A stretch of DNA of 64,000 bases from Nilaparvata lugens (taxonomy: Eukaryota; Arthropoda; Insecta; Hemiptera; Delphacidae): assembly GCF_014356525.2 (NCBI RefSeq), contig NC_052505.1:3889890-3953889 (forward strand), written 5' to 3'. The translations under genes and the position numbers were made by a program. The notes under the pieces were generated by a model. It was given only the letters and a program-made list of their open reading frames with translations. It searched no databases and had not been told where the DNA came from. How positions within the stretch are numbered: the first letter of the stretch is position 1; each line of letters begins with the position of its first letter. Positions 21,430 through 32,734 of this stretch are shown here, one piece after another.

Positions 21430-21536
21430 TCAGCTCACTGGTGTTGCGTCGTCCAATATTCTAATCGCTGTTTGTTTCAAGTCTGGAATCCTCGGCCTGA
21501 TTAATATTTCTCCCTCCAAGTCGGCAATGGATGATC
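21430..21536 (-). CDS. SLC46-like transporter gene, candidate last exon (10)
   Basis: A strong acceptor (TTTTGATTTCAG) lies above 21536. One frame reads SSIADLEGEILIRPRIPDLK and on to DDATPVS with a TGA at 21432-21430, like a cytoplasmic C-terminal tail. That frame needs a one-base carry-in, but exon 9 ends with two bases (phase 2). Direct splicing from exon 9 would instead give MIIHCRLGGRNINQAEDS and stop at an internal TAG. Either a small exon is missing between 30467 and 21536, or the tail is the shorter frame, or this exon belongs to an alternative form. Confidence 0.5.
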
Positions 21537-21549
21537 CTGAAATCAAAAA

Positions 21550-21834
21550 GTAAATATACCATGAACAACAATCAGATCAATTCGAGCAGGCAATTAAAGG
21601 TATAGAGTTAGAGCTTTACACTATGTTTATGTTTTGAAGGGACGGATTCAAAGATCCAAAGGTTCAAAGAACCTCCCACGTCAACCGAAGCTTATTGTGT
21701 GTCCCAAGTATGTTGGTTGGGCAAACCAACTCCCGTGTCCTTTACAAGGTCCAGGAGTTTCTTCCCTATACCAACATCCCTGTTGATGTTTAATGAGCTT
21801 TACACTTACAATAAATCGTTTAGAAGACGTAATA
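21550..21834. other. Intron 9 start region, nothing recognised
   Basis: No open frame, RNA or named repeat is visible. About 21640-21780 has a higher GC content (TCCCACGTCAACCGAAGC), but no splice-bounded frame could be supported. Confidence 0.35.
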
Positions 21835-22400
21835 GTATATTTCGCACCTAGGGCCGAAAATGTGACTTTTCTGGCTCGAAATCGGTTTTCAAGTCCGAGG
21901 CCGTAGGCCGAGGACTAGAAAAGATTGAGAGCCGGAAAAACATTTTTGCCCATGGTGAGAACGTTATTTTTCGCCACACAGAAAAATAAACAATATATAT
22001 ATGAGAATAATAATTATTCTCATTGTCTATTATAAGCACTTCCGAAAGCAAAAGTGGAAGGTCATAGCTCTAGCAAATCTGAATATCAAGAAATTGTCCA
22101 AGTATTTTTATTTTTTATTCTGATTTGTCTAAATAACCTAAAAGATTATGTTCAATTATGTAAGAGGTTGAGTTTATACTTTTTATTCTTCCAAATGACA
22201 ATAAGATGATATTATTATAAATGTTTTAATTATTGAATGATAAACACAAATAATGAAAAGTTTTTGATCAGCTGGTTATCACACTTGAAAAAGTTTTTGA
22301 TCAGCTGGTTTATCACACTTGAAAAAGTTTTTGATCAGCTGTTTTAGCACACTTGAAATTCGGCCAATCTGATGTGATCTGAATGTCAATGGAAGTTTAG
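21835..22400. repeat. Dispersed repeats: inverted copy of the 14.5-15.3 kb family, then a TGATCAGCTG triplication
   Basis: About 21835-22000 is the inverted counterpart of the unit at 15020-15170. From about 22256 the phrase AAGTTTTTGATCAGCTG is repeated three times with a period near 40 bp. The same phrase with flanks occurs once near 33505, where it is part of an inverted-repeat element. Confidence 0.55.
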
Positions 22401-22914
22401 GTTAGAAGTTCTATCCTTCTATGAAAATCGAATTATTTGAATAGTTTATAATATATATCTTATCTGTATTTTATTCATTTAAATAAAATTATAGTATATT
22501 ATTACAGAATACTTTATTGAATTCTAGAAGCATAAAATGATTCCGTTTATCCACCATGTTCCGTGATAAACGCTTTACTAGGAGGATTGAGGTTAGATTC
22601 TATTATACTCTGAAAATTGAATTTGAATAGTTTATAATATCTCATTTGTATTTCATTCAACCAAATAAAATTATAGTATCTTATTGCAAAAACTTTATTC
22701 AATTCTAGAAGCATAAACTGATTCCGTTTCATAAACTATTTTGTAAACACGTTCACATCAAATCAGAATCAGCTGACTTCAAGGTTATTTTACAGCCCTA
22801 GGGCCGTAAAAATTTTACCGGCCTGGTCAGAAAACAATCACTTTCGGCCTCCATATGACGCACGTAAACCAGCTCATTACATCCAAGTGGGGCGAAAAAT
22901 ATATTGGTGTTTAT

Positions 22915-23535
22915 CGGCGTTTATGTAGCAAATTTCACTGTCAACTCAAGCCGATAGTGCGTGCTATAGTAAGGTCCACATTATAATGGCAGTGTTTGAT
23001 TAACAATGGTATTGTTATCCTTGTTTATCATTCAACAAAGCGGATAGCGCTATCTCTTTCTCGCTGTGCTCTGTTACCAGATCGTATTTTAACAATGTAG
23101 AATTAATAATTAATCAACAAAATAGTTCATCTTAATATTATGAAAATTCATTATGAAATTATTGAAAAACATGATTTCTTGCTTAATAAAATATAATTGA
23201 TTATTTCAAACGAGAATAAACAGTTAATATTACATCAATAAAACTGTATCAGCTACCGTCTATAGAAGGCATTGACAAGACAAGGCGTTGAGGATCGGCA
23301 ACGTTGTTCTCCTATCTTTCTCCACTGCCATTATAACGTGGACCTCAACATAGTAGTTGTTTTTGATGAAGCCATGTGACGCTGGTAGTCTCTCATACTG
23401 TGCCGTTCTTACACTCTCACCCCACCAAACAGTAATAATAGACAGTATTCGACAGTAATCAGCTTGAGTTAACAAAATATCGCTTCAAATACGGAACATA
23501 AACGACCTGTACCATGGGATATCTTCTTATGCTAT
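22915..23535. mobile_element. MITE M2 copy split by M1 copy 4
   Basis: The left M2 arm (GGCGTTTATGTAGCAAATTT, CAAGCCGATAG) ends at 22963 and the right arm resumes at about 23354 (AAGCCATGTGACGCTGGTAG ... CATGGGATATCTTCTTATG). M1 fills the gap, so M1 inserted later than M2. Confidence 0.7.
22964..23354 (-). mobile_element. MITE M1 copy 4
   Basis: The termini are CTATAGTAAGGTCCACATTA and GTGGACCTCAACATAG. Length and internal order match copy 3. It is nested in an M2 element. Confidence 0.8.
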
Positions 23536-23648
23536 CTTTTCTCGTTGATATTGGTGAATGGACCAAAATTAGCAAAAAATATGATCAATTGAGAAATATA
23601 CTCTCTCTAGACTTGCGAGCCAAGTGTGAGATCTAGGATTGCATTGGT

Positions 23649-24013
23649 TTAATGAGGTCCATATTATAATGTCAGTGGAGAGAGGTAGGAGAACAGCGTA
23701 TCCGATTCTCTGCCTTGCCACTGCCTTCTATAATAGCTGATACCGGTATATCTGATTTAATATTAAGTGTTCAATGTTGTTTAGAATAATAAATTCCATT
23801 TTATTCGTCAAGAAAATGTATTTTTCAATGACTGAATAATATATTTACATAATTGAGATTGAATATTCTATTATTAAAATATATTTATACACTATATGGC
23901 AAAGATGTATAGCTAGAAAAGGATAGCGCTATCTGCTTTGACGATTGATAGACAAGGATAGCAGCACCAAATTCTAATCAAATACTGCCATTATAACGTG
24001 GACCTCACGATAG
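23649..24013 (+). mobile_element. MITE M1 copy 5, diverged
   Basis: It starts TAATGAGGTCCATATTATAA and ends ACGTGGACCTCACGATAG. The interior is more diverged than in other copies (CAAAGATGTATAGCTAG replaces the usual GGCAACAGAGCAAAGCG), suggesting an older insertion or subfamily. Confidence 0.7.
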
Positions 24014-24106
24014 TTGTTGATTCATCAGTTTATGTATGCTGGTTTTTATGAGGGATTTACAATAATAAATAGGGAGAATTAGAGTGAATATTAGCCTAAA
24101 GATAAC

Positions 24107-24308
24107 ATAAGAAGATATCCCATGGTAAAGGTCGTTTATATTCCAAATTACAAGTCGATTTCTTGTTAACTCAAACCGATTACTGTCGACTACTGTCTAT
24201 TATTACTGTTTTGGCCTGTGAGAGTGTGAGAACGGTACAGTATGAGAGACTACCAGCGTCACATAGTTTCACGAAAATTCAGTACTAGGACTATCAGCTT
24301 GAGTTAAC

Positions 24309-24342
<34 letters not shown>

Positions 24343-24770
24343 TACATAGGCCAAAATTAGAAAAAAAACATAATTTTACACTTAATATTTCAAATACTAA
24401 TAGAATTTGGAACGTTCTGGAGCCACTGACACGCATCTTCTCCAGCATCATGGAGGGCTGACAGCCCTCCATGATAGGAGTCTTGTGGTCACTCAGATAT
24501 TAGGTGGTTCGTTGATTGGATTTGTCCACATTGGCACAGAGGATCAGATGTGTATCCCCATGCTGTCATCAGCTCAGCACACCTTCCCACCTGCGTCCTG
24601 AACCGGTTAAGGCCACACCACTCTCTACGTCTCAGCTGGGTGCCATGAAGAAATTTTAAAGGCAAGTCTAAGAATATTTTCTAACCTCAAAATGTCTTAT
24701 GGAGTTAACATTGAAAATTAGAATACAAACGGTCTGTAACATGGGATATCTTCTTATGCTATGGTATCAC
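24107..24770. mobile_element. MITE M2 copy split by a LINE insertion
   Basis: The left arm begins AAGATATCCCATGGTAAAGG and runs to CTATCAGCTTGAGTTAAC. The right arm resumes at 24712 (GAGTTAACATTGAAAATTAG) and ends CATGGGATATCTTCTTATGC. The inserted LINE is listed separately. Confidence 0.7.
24312..24711 (-). pseudogene. 5'-truncated LINE insertion with 11-bp target duplication
   Basis: The insert is bounded by GAGTTAACATT on both sides (24301-24311 and 24712-24722), a perfect target-site duplication. Its minus-strand 3' end is a (TA)n tail (about 24310-24340). The coding remnant (about 24655 down to 24407) reads REWCGLNRFRTQVGRCAEL and GYTSDPLCQCGQ, the C-terminal zinc-knuckle region of a LINE ORF2, with a single stop in place of the expected Cys before PQDSYHGGL. 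Confidence 0.8.
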
Positions 24771-25085
24771 TATAAATGATACAGTATCACCACAAAATGA
24801 TACAGTATCACTACAAAAAGATACAGTATCAAGACAGTATGATACAGTATCATCTCAACTTTACACACAACACCATAATTTGGTGCAAAACTTCTAAACT
24901 GAATGATTTCTACTGACCACGGGCTGATCAAACTTCTATAATGCTGTTTTCTGTGGCGTGGGATAACTTCTTGTGCTAGTTTTTCTCTATGGTATCATCA
25001 TACACGATACAGTATCAACTCAATGGATACAGTATCATATCAACTTGATACACATCACCATGATTTGATACAAAACTTTGATTTC
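24755..25085. repeat. GATACAGTATC palindrome cluster 1
   Basis: The 11-bp palindrome GATACAGTATC recurs at 16-20 bp spacing at about 24778-24852 and again at about 25005-25040. The two groups are separated by TTTGGTGCAAAACTTCTAAA and similar. The same unit with the same flanks returns at 30276-30425 on the far side of LINE B. Confidence 0.75.
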
Positions 25086-25092
25086 TACCATA

Positions 25093-25318
25093 GAGGAACA
25101 ATAGCATAAGTAGATATCCCATGGTATAGGGGGTTTATGTCGCAACTTTTACTGTTAACTCAAGCCGATTACTGTCGACTACTGTCTAAGAACGGCACAG
25201 TATGAGAGACTACCATCGTCACATAGCTTCACGAAAATCAAGTACTAGGAGTATCAGCTTGAGTTGATATTGAAAATTAGAATATAAACGGTCTGTAACA
25301 TGGGATATGATATTGATA
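25093..25318. mobile_element. MITE M2 copy, 3' end displaced by LINE B
   Basis: It runs from AAGTAGATATCCCATGGTAT to AACATGGGATAT. The expected continuation CTTCTTATG is found directly after LINE B at about 30252. Confidence 0.7.
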
Positions 25319-25864
25319 TTGATAATGATTGATTGTTAACCTAAATCTCTGGGTCATACAAAGTAGTTTGAAAAGTTTTCTATCGGATTGCGACTGTTGG
25401 AACTTGTTGCTTATCACGTCTGCTGCCGGTTATAGCGAATGAATGGAATCAGCTGATGGCAAGTTGTAATCTTGAGGTACCGTTAACAAAACAACAACAA
25501 CAATAACATTGAGCGTTTGACAGATAGCCCGTGACTCTCTCTTGTTTTTCGAATTAATATTTCTCATTTCAATTCTTTTCGTTATTTCTTTGGTTTGCGA
25601 CTTTTACCAGTTCCTTCACTAATTATTATTGAATATTTAACTTGTCATTCTTAACTAACTTTATCCTTAAAATCAGGAGCTTCCTTATTCACGCCTTGAA
25701 TGCTCTCTAGGCAATCCCTTATTTTCCTTCTCATTTCTCCTTTTGTCTCTGCGTGATCACATCTTTTGCAGACTGATAGAATTTATTGCTTGGATTGTGA
25801 TAGAATACAAAAGTCTAAATAATAATTGAATCTTCTGTTGATAATTGTCTCTATAACAGATATC

Positions 25865-27199
25865 ATGTCAATTTACATTTTTGAAACGAAAAGGGGAAAA
25901 CAGGGCATAAAGGTGGATGGATTCAGCTATAGAAGGGGTAATATTTTATCTAATGGTCATATCTCATGGCGCTGTTTGACAATTGGATGTTCCGCCACGG
26001 TGAAAACTGATAGTGAGATGAAAAAGGTTACTGGAAGTTCTGGATCTCATAAGCATTCATTTTTGGAGGAAAGTGTGGATACTCCATTACAATCACCACG
26101 TGAGGAATCCACTCAAAGATCACGTGATATGGGTGTTAATACACCAAATATTAGAACGGTTAGGGATGACGACACTCAAAGTATTCGTGAGCTGGAATTA
26201 TTACAACAAAGAGATGACCTCATAAAATATGTACAGGATTTAAAAAATGAGGTAGATCAGTTAAAGTCTGAGAATTTGAGTCAAAGTCAGGACTTAAATG
26301 GGATCATTGAGTCACTCAGGGATGAGAATAACTCTCTAACGGGGAGATTACAATCAATGTCAACTTCTATTGAAGCGCTGGAGGCAGACAATGTGACTCT
26401 GAGAAATGAGAGAGTGTTGGATCGGGAAGAGACAAATAAATGGAGGTCTCTCTATGACGAATTGTTTGTTAAGTCGGGAAAGTGTGTGAATCATCAATCC
26501 AAGGATTTTCTGGGAACTAATAAGATTTCAAACAAGTACAAAAACAATAGTATTCCAAAGAACTCAGATATTGGGGGTAAGATAAAAATACATTACTTTG
26601 CTGACAGTCACGGAAGAAATGTCTACAGAGAATTCATCAAGAATGACTACAACTTTACTTCTTTTGTGAAACCGGGAGCTAAGTTTCAGGACGTCTTGCC
26701 GGATGATTTTGAGAGTTTTGGGGAGAAGGACTCTGTTGTCATTCAAGCCGGTTCGAATGATGTTAGTAGTAATGAGGCTAAGAATGTTCTTGTGGCTCTG
26801 AGGAGGAGTTTGGCGGCTCTCTACAAAACAAACGTCTTTGTTCTCTCGATTCCTCTACGTTATGATTTGGCTGACTGGTCGTGCGTCAACGTGGCAGTAA
26901 GGGAGACGAATAGTGAGATTTTCAAAATCTGCAATCTTTACTCTCACGTGAAATTCATAGGCATTAGTGATATAGGACGTAGATTTTTCACAAATCACGG
27001 AATGCATATGAATAGGCTTGGAAAAAAACTTGTTAGTGATAGAATTATCAAGTACGTTAAAGATCATTTTTCAAAATCGAATTTGACTGTACCTATTTCT
27101 CTTCCATGTAAGGTCAACCTCATATCATCTATTGAAGTTTTGGAATGCACAAAACAAAGCGTCTCTTCTAGTATGTTGGCAGATAATTTAAACTCTTAG
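25865..27199 (+). CDS. LINE B ORF1: FLYWCH finger, coiled coil, SGNH hydrolase
   Basis: The first ATG of the open frame is 25826; the ATG at 25865 (MSIYIFETKRGKQG) is preferred because it directly precedes the domain. Numbering from 25826, residues 18-77 form a FLYWCH zinc finger (C50, C55, H75, H77). About 115-215 is a long coiled coil (ELLQQRDDLIKYVQDLKNEV). About 252-420 is an SGNH/GDSL-type esterase: ADSHGRN (block I), QAGSNDV (block III), FTNHGMHMNRLGK (block V). Esterase domains are known in ORF1 of CR1-clade LINEs. The frame is intact. In block I Gly is replaced by Ala, and the Asp expected before GxH is His. Confidence 0.85.
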   Translation: MSIYIFETKRGKQGIKVDGFSYRRGNILSNGHISWRCLTIGCSATVKTDSEMKKVTGSSGSHKHSFLEESVDTPLQSPREESTQRSRDMGVNTPNIRTVRDDDTQSIRELELLQQRDDLIKYVQDLKNEVDQLKSENLSQSQDLNGIIESLRDENNSLTGRLQSMSTSIEALEADNVTLRNERVLDREETNKWRSLYDELFVKSGKCVNHQSKDFLGTNKISNKYKNNSIPKNSDIGGKIKIHYFADSHGRNVYREFIKNDYNFTSFVKPGAKFQDVLPDDFESFGEKDSVVIQAGSNDVSSNEAKNVLVALRRSLAALYKTNVFVLSIPLRYDLADWSCVNVAVRETNSEIFKICNLYSHVKFIGISDIGRRFFTNHGMHMNRLGKKLVSDRIIKYVKDHFSKSNLTVPISLPCKVNLISSIEVLECTKQSVSSSMLADNLNS

Positions 27200-27321
27200 C
27201 AACTGACAATGATTTATCATCTGCAATTATTACTAATAGTGAAAGGACTGATAATATTAGTAAAAATCTAGATAATAATAGTTCTAATATTACTAGTAAA
27301 AATCTAATTGATTATGGAGTA

Positions 27322-30123
27322 ATGACAGACAACAGCAATAATGATTTGTGCTTGATTCACTCAGAACTCATTAGGCCTGAACCAATTATGACTAATAATG
27401 AGGTTAATTTGTTGTCTTGGAATTCACAGGGTCTTATTAATAAAATTGACTATCTTGAAATAACTGCTAAAGAAAATAGGCTGGATGTGATTGCAATCAG
27501 TGAGCATTGGATGAATGAAGAGGAAATGAATATTATTAGTATTGGAGACTTTAGAACAGGATCGTATTATTGTAGATCAAGTCACATCCGTGGTGGTGCT
27601 GCTATTTTTATAAATAATTCATTTGTATTCAATGAACTGAAAAACATACAAGATTTATCAGTTTAAATGATTTGTGAGGCTTGTGCGCTCAAGATACCTG
27701 AAATATTTTTGATTGTTTTGTCTGTCTATAGACCATATAGTAGGGATGTAAATAAATTTAATCATTTTCTAGTCATTCTAAATCAAATGTTGAGTTTCCT
27801 GTTTACTTTAAAAAAATTTAATGTTATTCTTTGTGCAGATTTTAATGTTGATTTTAATGTTCAGTCTAGTCAAAGAGATGATCTGATTAATTTATTAATA
27901 AGTTTTAATTTGCATGTAACTACGCATGAGATTACAAGGCCTAATGATACAGGTGGCTCATGCATTGATAATATTGTAACAGACATCCATTCTAGTAGAT
28001 GGGAAAGCAAGATTGTTTACACTGTTTTTTCAGATCACTTTGCTATAGGCCTTAAACTAAAACTAGAAAATGATAATAATAAAATTTTAAACAAAGAAGT
28101 TATTTTGACTAGAGAATTAAATGAGAGCAATATATATATATCTTCCTAGAAAGTCTTCAACAAATAAATTGGATACAAGTGTATGAATTGACAGATGTCA
28201 TTGATCAGATTCGTGAGTTCCAAAAACTATTCATGTGGGCAGTAAATTTGGCTTTCCCATTGCGTAAAAAAATAAAAACAAAAGTAAATAGAAGTAAAAA
28301 TAACTGGTACAGTTCTGAATAACGCAAGTTGAAGAGTAAATGTGAAAGTCTGTATTATTTACTTAGAAATTCTCCTAGTGAAGAGATGAAACAAGAATAC
28401 CTTAAGTTGAGAAAATATTATCGCTCTGCTATAAAAAAAGCTAAGTTAAATTATAATAATTCAATAATAAAAAATAGTAACAATAAGACAAAAGCAGCTT
28501 GGAGAATAATAAATAATAATATTAGTGTTAATTGTAAATCAGGTAAAAATGAATGCAACATGACCGAAAATGAAATTAACAGGTTTTTTCTAGATAAAGT
28601 AGAACAACTTAGTAGAAGTATTCCTGAGAGTAATCTCAAGCATGACTATTATATCAACAAAGTTCCTAAGCCAAAGGTTTGTTTTGCGTTTAAAGACTTC
28701 AAGGTGGAAGAGGTTTTTGCAGCAATAAATGATATGAACAATTCCAATACTCTAGATATCTATGGATTAAACTCATTCATCTTGAAATTGGCAGCTCCAA
28801 ATATTGCAGAGGTGTTGACTGTAATCTTTAATAAGTGCTTGAGCCTTGGGTTGTTTCCGGATGATTTGAAAAAAGTCAAGTTAATACCAGTTTATAAGAA
28901 AGGTGTTAGATCGATTATTGATAACTATAGGCCGATATGTATAGTTTACATAATATCAAAAATTTTTGAAAAACTTCTTTACGCTCAATTAACAGCTTAT
29001 TTTGAACATAATAGACTACTCTCTGATAACCAATATGGTTTTAGGAGGAATCGTAGTACATGCGACAATGTTTTGAGGCTTGTAAAAGAAGTAATCAACG
29101 ATCTGGAAAACCATAAATATGTCAAATTTAGAAGTTTTGATATGACCAAAGCGTTTGAAACTGTTGATCATACTATATTATGTCATAAACTATCTTATTA
29201 CGGGTTGAATCAATTGGCTGTTGACCTTATTTATTCCTATCTTACAAATAGAGTACAGTATGTTTTAAAAAATGGCGAGTATTCTAGAGGTGGAATAGTC
29301 AAATACGGCGTACCACAAGGTTCCATTCTTGGTCCACTATTATTCATTGTTTATATTAATGATTTGCCTAATATTATTAACTCTTGTAATGACGATAGTG
29401 CTTCGTATTTGTTTGCTGATGACTTAGGTTTAAAGGTAGCTAATAAGAATAAGGATTATTTGTATTCTAACATACTGAATAATACCTCTAAAATTGAAGA
29501 TTGGTGTGCAGCAAACAATTTGAGCATTAATTCCACAAAAACAGAGGATATAACTTTTAGCTTTGACAGAAAAATTAATGACATAAACTCAATTAAGTTT
29601 CTTGGAGTGAAAATTGATACCAACCTGACTTGGAAATGCCATATAACATATATTTATAAAAAAATCAACAAGGGCATCTTCCTTTTACGTAGATTATGTA
29701 ATATTGTAGATATGTCTGTTCTAATGAGTGTTTACTTTGCCCATATTCATAGCCTTTTGCTATATGGACATCTTGTTTAAATGTCAAAAGAAAGCAGTAA
29801 GAATAATTTGCCACAAGGCTCCTCGTACTCCATGCAAATAATTATTTATTGAACTCGGACTATTAACACTGCCATCTTTGTATGTATTGTCATGCTTGAT
29901 TTCAGTGAAGAAAACTGAAAATGAATATGATGTTAACTCTAGGATACACCAACATAACACTAGACATAGGAATAATATAAGAGTCGAGTATTGCCAATTT
30001 ACAAGTTCTCAAAAAAACTGGCAATACATGTCAATAAAACTTTATAACGCTTTGCCTGAAAATATCAAAAGAATGAGCTTTAATAGTTACTGTAAATATT
30101 TGAAAAAAGTACAAAGTCAATGA
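27322..30123 (+). pseudogene. LINE B ORF2: endonuclease-reverse transcriptase, several breaks
   Basis: It is homologous to LINE C ORF2 throughout. The endonuclease part has VNLLSWNSQGL, AISEHWM, LCADFNVDF and FSDHFAI. The RT has NYRPICIV, DNQYGFRRNRSTCDN, YGVPQGSILGPLLF and LFADDLGL. Breaks: a TAA after QDLSV (about 27664), a shift in an (AT)n run (about 28130-28150), a TAA after WYSSE (28319-28321), loss of a short segment after LLYGHLV (about 29780), and a TAA at about 29838. The catalytic FADD is kept, but the gene is dead. Confidence 0.85.
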
Positions 30124-30275
30124 ATGTTTATATAAAGTTGAAGATTTCTTTGTAATAGATTTTTTTAATTGATGTTTTCTGTGTTATTAATGACGTTGTT
30201 GTAACATTTTAATGTTGTGTGACAATAAATAATTTGATTGATTGATTGATTGTATCTTCTTATGATATATTTTAT

Positions 30276-30425
30276 CTATGGTATAATCATTAATGATACA
30301 GTATCCCCCCAAATGATACAGTATCAACACAATATGATACACTATCATTTGAACTTGATACACAACACCATCATTTGATACAAAACATCCAAACTGAATG
30401 ATTTCTACTGACCATATCTTCTTAT
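30276..30425. repeat. GATACAGTATC palindrome cluster 2
   Basis: It has GATACAGTATC at about 30296 and 30314 and a variant GATACACTATC near 30337, followed by the same AACACCATCATTTGATACAA block as in cluster 1. Confidence 0.7.
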
Positions 30426-30466
30426 GCAATCTTTTATCCATGATATTAGTGTTTCAGAATACTTAC

Positions 30467-30623
30467 ATGACAAAAAATAGAACACCCAACTGGCTGATGA
30501 TGGTGATGGAGAAAAAGGCCGCTGGATTCGAGTCGATTGTCGCATTGTAAATTTGACTGAAAAGTGCCCCAGAAATTATTGGCACCGACTGATCTGCTAC
30601 TGTCAATAAGCTAAACGCTTTAC
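30467..30623 (-). CDS. SLC46-like transporter gene, exon 9 (TM11-TM12)
   Basis: The acceptor TTTTCAG lies above 30623 and the donor GTAAGT below 30467. It enters in phase 1 (completes Gly) and exits in phase 2. It codes for 51 whole residues: KAFSLLTVADQSVPIISGAL is TM11, and AAFFSITIISQLGVLFFV is TM12. The R-G-K junction with exon 8 forms the PPSERGKAF loop typical of MFS transporters before TM11. Reading through the donor gives an immediate ATG-TAA, so an unspliced form would end FFVM. Confidence 0.85.
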
Positions 30624-30646
30624 CTGAAAATTCAAATTCATTCAAA

Positions 30647-31500
30647 ATGTAGATTCATTTCAGTTTTTTCAATTCACTTTACTTTTACACACACATACAA
30701 GTGTAATACAGAGATTAACAAAAAGAATACATGCAAACAACAACAATACACATTTAAACAAAATGAAAAGAAACTGGTGCAAAAAAAAGGGTGGAAGATT
30801 AATGGGTTTTTCCAACTATGGATATCCATGTACTAGGAAAACCTTCAATCCTTGAGAAGGTGAAAAAGGTATCAGGAAAAGTAGATATGAAAGGATGGGA
30901 TGGGGGAAGAATAATAAGGAAAAGGATGGAGAAAGAAACCGATAGGACCAGGTGTCAAAAAAAAAATTGAAGTACTAGATGAATTACAAAGGATTGCAGA
31001 ATAAGCAAGAACACAAGTCAGAAGAGTACACTTTGTAAAACATCTCATAGACAGAAGAAGTAATTGCATTAAATTCAACGAAATTAATGAGTTGAGTTGG
31101 AAAAAAAGAAATAGTTGATGACATTGATTGACAGCGCAATCTAAATTTAAGGTGGATTAAATCCATAACAAGTCTTGTTCTTCATAATTGAACGAGCATT
31201 AGCGAGTTCTCACTTTCGACTCACTGAAGGCCAAAGTCGTTGTCCGTCTGTTTCTACCTTAAGAAAGAATTGATCAATCAGCTTCAAAGTTGGAACACGT
31301 ATTCCTCGAACCTTTTCACAGGTCAAATTCGTTGGAAAACAGAATTGACTCACTCCTTTGACCTTTCTCAGACATTTTCTTACAAAAAACACTTGCACTT
31401 CTGCAGTAATCACAGTATCACTTGAGTAATCACTTCTGCAGTGATTTTTATTTTTATATGAAACAGCAATAATGAAACACATAAAATTTACTGCGATACC
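30647..31500. other. Intron 8 sequence, unclassified
   Basis: About 30655-31190 is AT-rich and may be a LINE 3' UTR read on the minus strand, but no RT remnant is visible. About 31195-31480 contains CGAGCATTAGCGAGTTCTC and an inverted pair around CACTTGAGTAATCACTTCTG. No gene is supported. Confidence 0.35.
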
Positions 31501-31509
31501 GCCAAATTA

Positions 31510-32205
31510 TCCTATTATATTAAGGGAGCAATTTCTGTATTTTTTTATCTGGATATTTATGTTCAACGGATCTCGAAAACGGATCTAACGATTTTCACGA
31601 AATTTGGAACATATTAGGTTTATGTTATGAAAATTCAATTGTACTATGTGTCATCCCTGGAAAAACTCGCTGAAGGACATTAAAAGGATAATTCATCCTT
31701 GGAAGAACAGATGTCTGTATAATTTCATCGTCTGTCGATAACAGAAGATGCGTGTGCCTGTGTGGGAGATCAGCTGTGTAATCATTCAATCAGCTTACCA
31801 TATCTAGCGAGAAATATTATCTGGAAAATTTAATCAAATTAATCTGATTTGTTGACATGACATGATTTATCACTCTAAATTAGAGTATATCATAATATTC
31901 AAATTTAATCATTATTTTACAGTTTTAAGTGATTAGTGAGTGTTATTTTGTTATTAAATTTGGTTTGTAAACAATCTAAATTAGAACTTTTCTGTTTTTA
32001 AATATTTTGACTGAAAATTGGACCTGAATTCAAGTGTATGAAACATAACCTACTTTTTGGACCATTTATAATGTATAAATCAAAATTCGGAGAAGAAACA
32101 GTTTTGAGCTGTGCCTGTTTGTCCTTTCCCAATCATTTTTAAGAATTGTGTTCTGTTTATCAATAAATAAATAACGAGCGAAGCTCGGTGCCCCGGTATT
32201 AACTT
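31510..32205 (+). mobile_element. Helitron-like element H1b
   Basis: It starts TCCTATTATATTAAGGGAGC, contains CGGATCTCGAAAACGGATC, and ends with ACGAGCGAAGCTCGGTGCCC. It has the H1 ends but a different middle from the copies at 6.66 and 49.09 kb (no M3 hairpin). Confidence 0.55.
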
Positions 32206-32483
32206 GTAAACATGCGAAATCAAGAATTCTAACCTATATTCGCCTAAGAACGCACACGGAACGAACCGGCAAAACAACACGTCATTTTTGCCTCAAACTA
32301 GAGTACATCAGTGATACCAACATAGGTATTTCCCACCTCAACTTGGACACAAAATGACTGAGAATAAATAATGTAATATAGTACTGCGCTCTACCGTACA
32401 GTACTACTACTAGTGTGTGTTTGTATATCATGTGATGTTACTTAATCACATGATAACTGTTTGATAAGATAATAGGTTGTTTC

Positions 32484-32726
32484 AAAGACCTTAAAGATGC
32501 ATAGACTAACATGCAGCGCTAGTGTCGTACTTGAAATTGAAATCGGCCATTGAGGGGGCAACCCATAAGATTATTACATACCAATGCCTTTGTAATCTAT
32601 AGTATTACAAATATATAGATATAATATCTCGTGCTAAAATATCCCAATGGCGGCCTTCAATTCCAAGTAAGAGCTATCAATGGGAAGGCATAGGCATTGT
32701 GGGTCTATATCTCTTTAAGGTCTTTG
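32484..32726. mobile_element. hAT-type MITE with 8-bp target duplication
   Basis: A 243-bp element has perfect 14-bp inverted termini CAAAGACCTTAAAG ... CTTTAAGGTCTTTG, flanked by the 8-bp duplication GGTTGTTT (32476-32483 and 32727-32734). It is inserted in the left LTR of the LTR-element remnant. Confidence 0.85.
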
Positions 32727-32734
32727 GGTTGTTT

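Larger units (their letters stand above)
25319..30252 (+). mobile_element. LINE B (CR1/L2-like, esterase-bearing), full-length but decayed
   Basis: The element interrupts an M2 MITE, which fixes both borders: GGGATAT on the left and TATCTTCTTATG on the right. Target duplication is at most about 3 bp, as is common for CR1/L2 types. It has a 5' UTR of about 550 bp, ORF1, a broken ORF2, AATAAATAATTTG and an (ATTG)n tail (30230-30251). It lies in the intron between exons 9 and 10 of the transporter gene, antisense to it. Confidence 0.85.

Noticed and set aside
24755..25085. CRISPR-like array from the regular GATACAGTATC repeats
   Set aside because: Repeats are 11 bp with 5-9 bp gaps in a eukaryotic intron; there are no spacers of suitable length and no cas genes.
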